Source: JABMPR01 sp964508765 (lineage in GTDB: Bacteria; Fidelibacterota; UBA8477; JABMPR01). From it: 64,000 bases of DNA. Of the stretch, positions 59,124 through 64,000 are shown in pieces. The stretch's first letter is position 1, and each line of letters starts with the position of its first letter. Both the position numbers and the translations under genes were made by a program. The notes beneath the pieces are model-generated. The model was not told the DNA's origin. It saw only the letters and a list, made by a program, of their open reading frames with translations, and searched no databases. The stretch spans positions 1 through 64,000 of the forward strand of contig CAZDVD010000007.1 of assembly GCA_964508765.1 (NCBI GenBank), in the 5' to 3' direction.

Positions 59124-62093
59124 CTAATCCAGGGTGATCAGCTTTTCGAATAGTTTTTCATTCTGTTTTAATTTGTCTTCATTACCGTACACACATATTG
59201 GACTATTTCCTAAAATATCGGATACCATTCTCTCATAAGACTTCACATCTTCAAGAGATGTAGATAAAACTGCGGCTCTTTCAGCCTGTAGCTTCTCATG
59301 CGTTAATTTAGTGAAGTAACGAGCCACAGCAGTATTGCCTCGTTGTGATGGAGTTTGGGGTCGATCCATGCCAGAAATGGTTCCAATGATAAAACGTGTC
59401 ATTTCATTTTGGTCCACATCAAGTGTCTCTAAAAAGCCAGGTGTATTGGCATAGTTCTCCAGCGTGCTGGACAGATTCGGATCACGATATGATCCAAAGT
59501 ACACTTGACCCGTCGGAGAGAAACGCGCAAAACCGCCATAGGCTCCACCAATTACGCGAACCTGATTCTTGAGCCATTCCCGGGATATGATTTGGTTGAG
59601 GACACGAATCTTACCGTCCCACTCATAACCAAGATCAGTGAAGTCTGCTCCCTGAAGAACATAATTAACCTTTGAGGCTGCCATGAGACCTTCGTTTCTG
59701 ACTGCTGACTCAAGCTTCCACTCCTGAAATTCAAGCTTTTGTTTTCCAAGACCTTTCGAGAAACCCTTGAGCTCTTTTCTGAAAACACTCATTGCATCAT
59801 CAGAACATGTAGTGGAGGCGATCAGATTCTTTTTATTGAAGAGTAAATAAGAAACATTCTTCAACTCCTTTATTACATCCCCATGCTTACTTTCGAAATT
59901 CTCTACCAGGTCACTGATGAACCAATAGTATTCCAGACCACCAGTGAGCTCATTAAGCATGCCTGCCTTGGTCGTGTATGAAAAAAGGCGCGTCCTGGCA
60001 TAGCCCAGACCATCCCGTTTCACGTTGGCAGATAAGCGCGAATGATGTCGCGTCAACACGTCTTCAATGCGCTCGATATCATCAAGTTGAGAATGCCTCA
60101 GAATCTCCTCTGAAAAATCAAAAACCTTGGACTGATCTGAGGAGATGGCTTTCGTGGATAGAACAAACTTTGGGATCAGCTTATCATCATCACGGTTTTC
60201 AAGATAGCTTGATAAATACGTGCTAAACCCACCAAGGTGTGTATCCAGGGCATTGTCAAGCTCACCAAAGGTATAGTTTTCAGTGCTTATAGAACCCAGC
60301 AAGGTGGCCAGGAGAGAAGCGTACGGAAGTTGCTCCTCAGTCAAAACACGAAGATCAAAAAATAATCTGATGTAACTGATATCATTGGTGAAGGTATCAT
60401 AATGCAAATAGGGTATACGTGAAACGCGTGATTCATCTGCCACAAACCAGTCAGCATCTGGATTAATATCTTCGAGATCCAGGAGGGGGATGGTTGCCAG
60501 GGCTTCAGGTGTGTCCTCTGATTTTTGATATTTTACCAGCATGGCGGTATGCTCAACCAGTTGGGTTACTTCATCAGTCGAAAGGCTTGCTTTATAAGCC
60601 GCCAACTCTGCATTGGTACGACTATCATTTTCGCCCTCAAGACCAGGTTGAGGATTTAAAGTGAAGAGCTGGGCATGGGGGTTGTTGACTATTTGCTGGG
60701 TAATAAGGTTTTCTAGATAACCTGCTGGAAGCGCTGCTTTGAATGCTGCAAGTGGCTTTTCGTATTCCAGGCCACTAAAGGGTTCGTCAGCCCAGAACCA
60801 GCTGGTCAGAGCTTTGCGGTTGTAGTAAAGCCCTTTTTGGGGCGTGTTTCCTTCACGGAGATTGAATTCCATACGGTTCAAAATTCCAGTCACTGCCTCT
60901 TTATCAAGTCCGTCCCTGGCTACTTTCTCCAGGGTTTCGAAAACGATCTGTTTGAATTTTTCTGCTTCATCAGGGTTGGCATTTTGAACCTGCACGTGCA
61001 AAACATTCTGCTTTAAATCATCCACCCAGGCCCCCACATCTTTACCGATTTCGGCTTCCTGGAGAGCCAGGCGGACTGGGGCAGATTCATTGTTGAAAAG
61101 CGCTTGCGTTAAGACCCTTAAACCCAGACTAAGCTGTTGATCTGTACTCAGACCAATGACGAAAGAAAGTGAGAGATAAGTGTTACCCTCCAGTTCAGAA
61201 TCTTCTGTAGCGGAATAGACGCCACTCCCTGTTCGCATTGCTTCAAAGGCTTGCTGTAACGGAATATCAATAACTTGATCAGATTTCGTATAGTTGGAGA
61301 GGTAATGCTCATCGATAAAGGCCAGCTCTGACTTAGTATCACCATCACCATACAGAAAAATATATGAATTGGAAGGATGATAATATTTACGGTGAAAATT
61401 TATAAAGTCGTCATAGGTCAACGTGGGGATTGAATCAGGATACCCGCCTGACGAAAACCGGTAGGGTGTATCTGGAAAAAGCTGTTGGTCTACGAGGTAA
61501 CCCAGTTCCCGGGTTGGGCTTGAAAAGGCGCCCTTCATCTCATTATATACCACACCCTTATAAGTCATGTTCGAATCGGCATGTTCAAGATCGTGGTGCC
61601 AGCCCTCCTGTTCCAGAATACGGGAATCTTCATAAATAAGGGGATTGAACACGGCATCGAGATAGATATGCATGAGGGAGCGGAAATCTTTATCATTCAT
61701 ACTGGATACAGGATAGAGTGTAATATCGCTGCCCGTCATGGCGTTGAGAAACGTGTTTAGAGAACCCTTGGACAAAATATCAAAAGGACTCTTTACAGGA
61801 AAATTTTTGGAGCCATTTAGAACAGAGTGTTCCATAATATGGGGCGTTCCAGCATCTGACTCAGTAACGGTTTTAAAGGTTATGCAGAAGGTCTTGTTCA
61901 AATCATCATTTGAAATTTTTAGCAAACGAGCACCTGAACGCTCGTGTTGAAACAACAGGCATTCTGCATCAACTTCTTTCACGAAGCGTTTTTCAATAAG
62001 CTTAAAACCTGACATGTTGTCTCCTGTGTGTGTTTGAGCCACTAGGGAAATACCTATCAATGTTACAATGAGCAAAGTAATGATTCTGGGCAT
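59124..62093 (-). CDS. M16C insulinase-like metallopeptidase (PreP type)
   Basis: A 989-residue zinc peptidase of the presequence-protease (M16C) type. The inverted zinc motif HxxEH is HIMEH (His85, Glu88, His89) and the downstream glutamate is in GVVYNEMKGAFSSP. The ATG at 62093 opens a signal peptide (PRIITLLIVTLIGISLVA), so it should be exported; M16C enzymes in mitochondria and chloroplasts degrade targeting peptides. Upstream in-frame codons overlap the next gene and lack a signal. Its usual substrates are unstructured peptides up to about 65 residues; possible role in clearing periplasmic peptides. Confidence 0.93.
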   Translation of the reverse strand: MPRIITLLIVTLIGISLVAQTHTGDNMSGFKLIEKRFVKEVDAECLLFQHERSGARLLKISNDDLNKTFCITFKTVTESDAGTPHIMEHSVLNGSKNFPVKSPFDILSKGSLNTFLNAMTGSDITLYPVSSMNDKDFRSLMHIYLDAVFNPLIYEDSRILEQEGWHHDLEHADSNMTYKGVVYNEMKGAFSSPTRELGYLVDQQLFPDTPYRFSSGGYPDSIPTLTYDDFINFHRKYYHPSNSYIFLYGDGDTKSELAFIDEHYLSNYTKSDQVIDIPLQQAFEAMRTGSGVYSATEDSELEGNTYLSLSFVIGLSTDQQLSLGLRVLTQALFNNESAPVRLALQEAEIGKDVGAWVDDLKQNVLHVQVQNANPDEAEKFKQIVFETLEKVARDGLDKEAVTGILNRMEFNLREGNTPQKGLYYNRKALTSWFWADEPFSGLEYEKPLAAFKAALPAGYLENLITQQIVNNPHAQLFTLNPQPGLEGENDSRTNAELAAYKASLSTDEVTQLVEHTAMLVKYQKSEDTPEALATIPLLDLEDINPDADWFVADESRVSRIPYLHYDTFTNDISYIRLFFDLRVLTEEQLPYASLLATLLGSISTENYTFGELDNALDTHLGGFSTYLSSYLENRDDDKLIPKFVLSTKAISSDQSKVFDFSEEILRHSQLDDIERIEDVLTRHHSRLSANVKRDGLGYARTRLFSYTTKAGMLNELTGGLEYYWFISDLVENFESKHGDVIKELKNVSYLLFNKKNLIASTTCSDDAMSVFRKELKGFSKGLGKQKLEFQEWKLESAVRNEGLMAASKVNYVLQGADFTDLGYEWDGKIRVLNQIISREWLKNQVRVIGGAYGGFARFSPTGQVYFGSYRDPNLSSTLENYANTPGFLETLDVDQNEMTRFIIGTISGMDRPQTPSQRGNTAVARYFTKLTHEKLQAERAAVLSTSLEDVKSYERMVSDILGNSPICVYGNEDKLKQNEKLFEKLITLD

Positions 62094-62163
62094 GTTTATT
62101 CCCTTTATGTAATGTGTTGATACTTTCATGCTAGCCCCGGTATGGTGGTGATATCTTGGGTAG

Positions 62164-64000
62164 CTAATCAACCACAACCCTGAAGCTTAAAGTCTTTTGG
62201 TCATTACCGTCAGGGTCAGAAGCCAAATCTGTCGTGAGTTCATACCTGATACCTGTGACGGGAGCCGTCTGGGATGAATTGTATTCATTAACGGTTTCGT
62301 GTTGAAAAGTGATGGTCATTCCTGTACCTGCCGCTGAGTTCTCGACGTAGGTCGTCTGGACGGGAATAGCTTCATCAATAACCACACTTTTTGCTATACC
62401 TACACCTGAGTTCCAATAATAAACGGTGTATGTCAGAGTGTCCCCCGGAGCGGAAACAGTCCCCTCCTCCCCATTCACATAAAGTATCATTTCAAGTAAA
62501 GGTTCGGGCATGGGAAGTGCGGTTCCGCTAATGCTGAAGGTATAGGGGTTATCATCTTCGTCATCTGAGGCAATACTTATCGTGGCCGTCCGTACACCCT
62601 CACCACTAGGAGTAAATTTGATGGTAAAGTCAGTGGTTCCGCCACCCGCAGAGATCGTCGCTTGTGGCACAAGGGTGAGCGTAAAATCACTGGCGTGGGC
62701 ACCAGATACGAAAATATAAGGAGATCCACCTGTCAGCGTAAGGACGGCGCTTCCCGTATTTTCAATCGTATAGCTAACCCAGCTGGATGAGTCAAGAATA
62801 GTATCCTCAAAGATCGTGCTGTCGGCAACGCTAGGTGCTACATCTTCATTGGCGATGGACACGCCATTGCCAAGAATATTTAGTTCAGGACTAGCAATAC
62901 CGGTACCCTGAATGCTGAAATCAAATGGGTTTTCATCATCGTCATCATTAGCAATACTCAAACTGGCTGTTCTTAAACCAACAGCTGTGGGATTAAACGT
63001 GATCGTAAAGGCGACTGAATCACCAGGTGCCACCGATGATGCGGCGGGTTGGCTGCTAACCAGGAAATCTCCTGCATGGGTACCGCTAAGGACCACAAGT
63101 GGAGTGCCGCTTAGAGTTAACACTCCACTACCGGTATTTTTCAGATAGAAAGTGTTTTCTTGTGTGGCAGCCAGAATATCCTTACTGTCGAAGTCAGTAT
63201 TATCAGTACTGATTGGAGCATTATCTCCATCGGCAATGGACTCACCATTTCCAAAGACAGATATTTCTGGAGTCGCCAGACCAAGACCCTGAATCGTAAA
63301 GGAGTATGGATCTTCATCAAGATCGTTGTTGGCGATTGACACAATCGCTTGTCTTAGACCATCCCCATTAGGATCAAAAGTGATAGTAAAAGAGGTAGAG
63401 TTGTTTGTAGCAATGGGCGTAGCCGGTACGCTTGTAACGGCAAAGTCAGCAGCATTGTCGCCTGTGATACTCACATAGGTTGATGGGTTCGACAGAACCA
63501 GGTCAGCATTACCCGTGTTGAGGATACTGAAAATCTGAGCCTGACTACCCGTTAGAATATCTTCTGACCCAAAATCAGTAAAATCAGTCGCAGCAGGAGT
63601 ATTGTCTCCAGTGACGATCACATTGTCATTACCTTTAACCTCAATCTCTGAAGCAAGCCCGTTACCCCGAATATCGAAGGTAAATGGATTTTCATCAGAA
63701 TCCGTGTTGTAAATTGTGACGGTTGCCGCTTTCAATCCTTCAGTATCTGGAATAAAACAGATTTCAAAACTGGTGCTGTCATTTGAAGGCACGGTTTCTG
63801 AGGGCTCCGTTAAGACATAAAAATCACTGGCATTGGTTCCCGAGAGAGACACCTTTGGGGTGCCATTCAAGGTCAATGTAGCGCCATTGCCATTATATAT
63901 CTTGAAGGAATGGATGACTGAGTCGACCTGGGCATCCGTTGAACCAAAATCAGTAAAATCAGAAGCAGATGGTGTGTTATCACCATCAACAATAAGAACG
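62164..64000 (-). CDS. choice-of-anchor-D (ASH) repeat surface protein, 5' end outside window
   Basis: The visible C-terminal 612 or so codons of a large secreted protein; the frame remains open to the window edge. It consists of repeated beta-sandwich units of about 120 residues of the choice-of-anchor-D/ASH type, each with a conserved pattern (ADFAVTSVPATP, then FTITFDPNGDGLRQAIVSIA, N-D-x-D-E-x-P). Three complete units and a partial one are visible, followed by a DUF11-like domain near the C-terminus (APGDTLTYTVYYWNSGVG). No sorting signal of the type 9 secretion class is recognised at the end. Likely a surface or adhesion protein. Confidence 0.85.
   Translation of the reverse strand, partial: VLIVDGDNTPSASDFTDFGSTDAQVDSVIHSFKIYNGNGATLTLNGTPKVSLSGTNASDFYVLTEPSETVPSNDSTSFEICFIPDTEGLKAATVTIYNTDSDENPFTFDIRGNGLASEIEVKGNDNVIVTGDNTPAATDFTDFGSEDILTGSQAQIFSILNTGNADLVLSNPSTYVSITGDNAADFAVTSVPATPIATNNSTSFTITFDPNGDGLRQAIVSIANNDLDEDPYSFTIQGLGLATPEISVFGNGESIADGDNAPISTDNTDFDSKDILAATQENTFYLKNTGSGVLTLSGTPLVVLSGTHAGDFLVSSQPAASSVAPGDSVAFTITFNPTAVGLRTASLSIANDDDDENPFDFSIQGTGIASPELNILGNGVSIANEDVAPSVADSTIFEDTILDSSSWVSYTIENTGSAVLTLTGGSPYIFVSGAHASDFTLTLVPQATISAGGGTTDFTIKFTPSGEGVRTATISIASDDEDDNPYTFSISGTALPMPEPLLEMILYVNGEEGTVSAPGDTLTYTVYYWNSGVGIAKSVVIDEAIPVQTTYVENSAAGTGMTITFQHETVNEYNSSQTAPVTGIRYELTTDLASDPDGNDQKTLSFRVVVD

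Overview
The window reads as chromosomal DNA around the replication origin of a Gram-negative, FCB-type bacterium. Pointers to that group are a DUF3078 barrel-like protein, a run of parvulin-type isomerases with two lipoproteins among them, a choice-of-anchor-D repeat protein, a six-bladed-propeller/MauE cassette and AT-leaning intergenic DNA. A marine lineage such as Candidatus Marinimicrobia (SAR406) or a neighbouring phylum would fit (nickel superoxide dismutase, monomeric isocitrate dehydrogenase), but there is no rRNA or other decisive marker, so this is inference. No tRNA, rRNA or CRISPR array was seen.

Layout. 1-1390: an IS200/IS605-type element beside a relic of an oligopeptide ABC permease. 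1391-6422: membrane protein, AI-2E-family transporter, RecO, MFS transporter, Nudix hydrolase. 6616-6931: a decayed glycyl-radical-enzyme activase. 7115-9519: a YfiR-like protein, a CHASE8/HAMP histidine kinase and a receiver protein form a signalling operon, followed by an AraC-family relic. 9699-13584: GNAT enzyme, frameshifted heme O synthase, small proteins, nickel superoxide dismutase with a Sec signal, nucleotidyltransferase, and a 56-residue charged protein. 13813-16041: monomeric isocitrate dehydrogenase. 16290-19476: ArsR, thioredoxin lipoprotein, CcdA, GIY-YIG protein, ArsP-like permease and mini-thioredoxin, probably one metalloid/thiol-redox operon. 19646-21898: GNAT, PhoU-like and Na/Pi cotransporter genes. 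22722-29719: three parvulin-type isomerases, then mfd. 29706-35391: the classic origin cluster mnmG, mnmE, yidC, yidD, rnpA, rpmH, divergent from dnaA at 35757. Two ParB-site-like palindromes lie at both ends of mnmG. 37131-46835: peroxiredoxin, then a surface-polysaccharide cluster (acyltransferase-like enzymes, membrane glycosyltransferase, flippase, three glycosyltransferases, deacetylase-like protein). 46832-55762: XRE regulator with a strong palindrome, PepF, GroES-like protein, DUF1844 protein, SpoIID-domain gene with an in-frame stop, receiver, and a very large PAS/GAF kinase. 55920-58976: DUF3078 protein, then a three-gene cassette (small secreted peptide with two cysteines, propeller protein, MauE). 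59124-64000: M16C metallopeptidase and the 3' part of a large ASH-repeat surface protein.

The most striking points are the parS-like pair inside mnmG, the peptide/propeller/MauE cassette with a strong hairpin after the peptide gene, the YfiR-kinase module, the Sec-exported nickel superoxide dismutase, and several interrupted or decayed genes (heme O synthase, SpoIID protein, activase, AraC and permease relics). A dispersed palindromic repeat recurs in at least four intergenic gaps of the first 17 kb.
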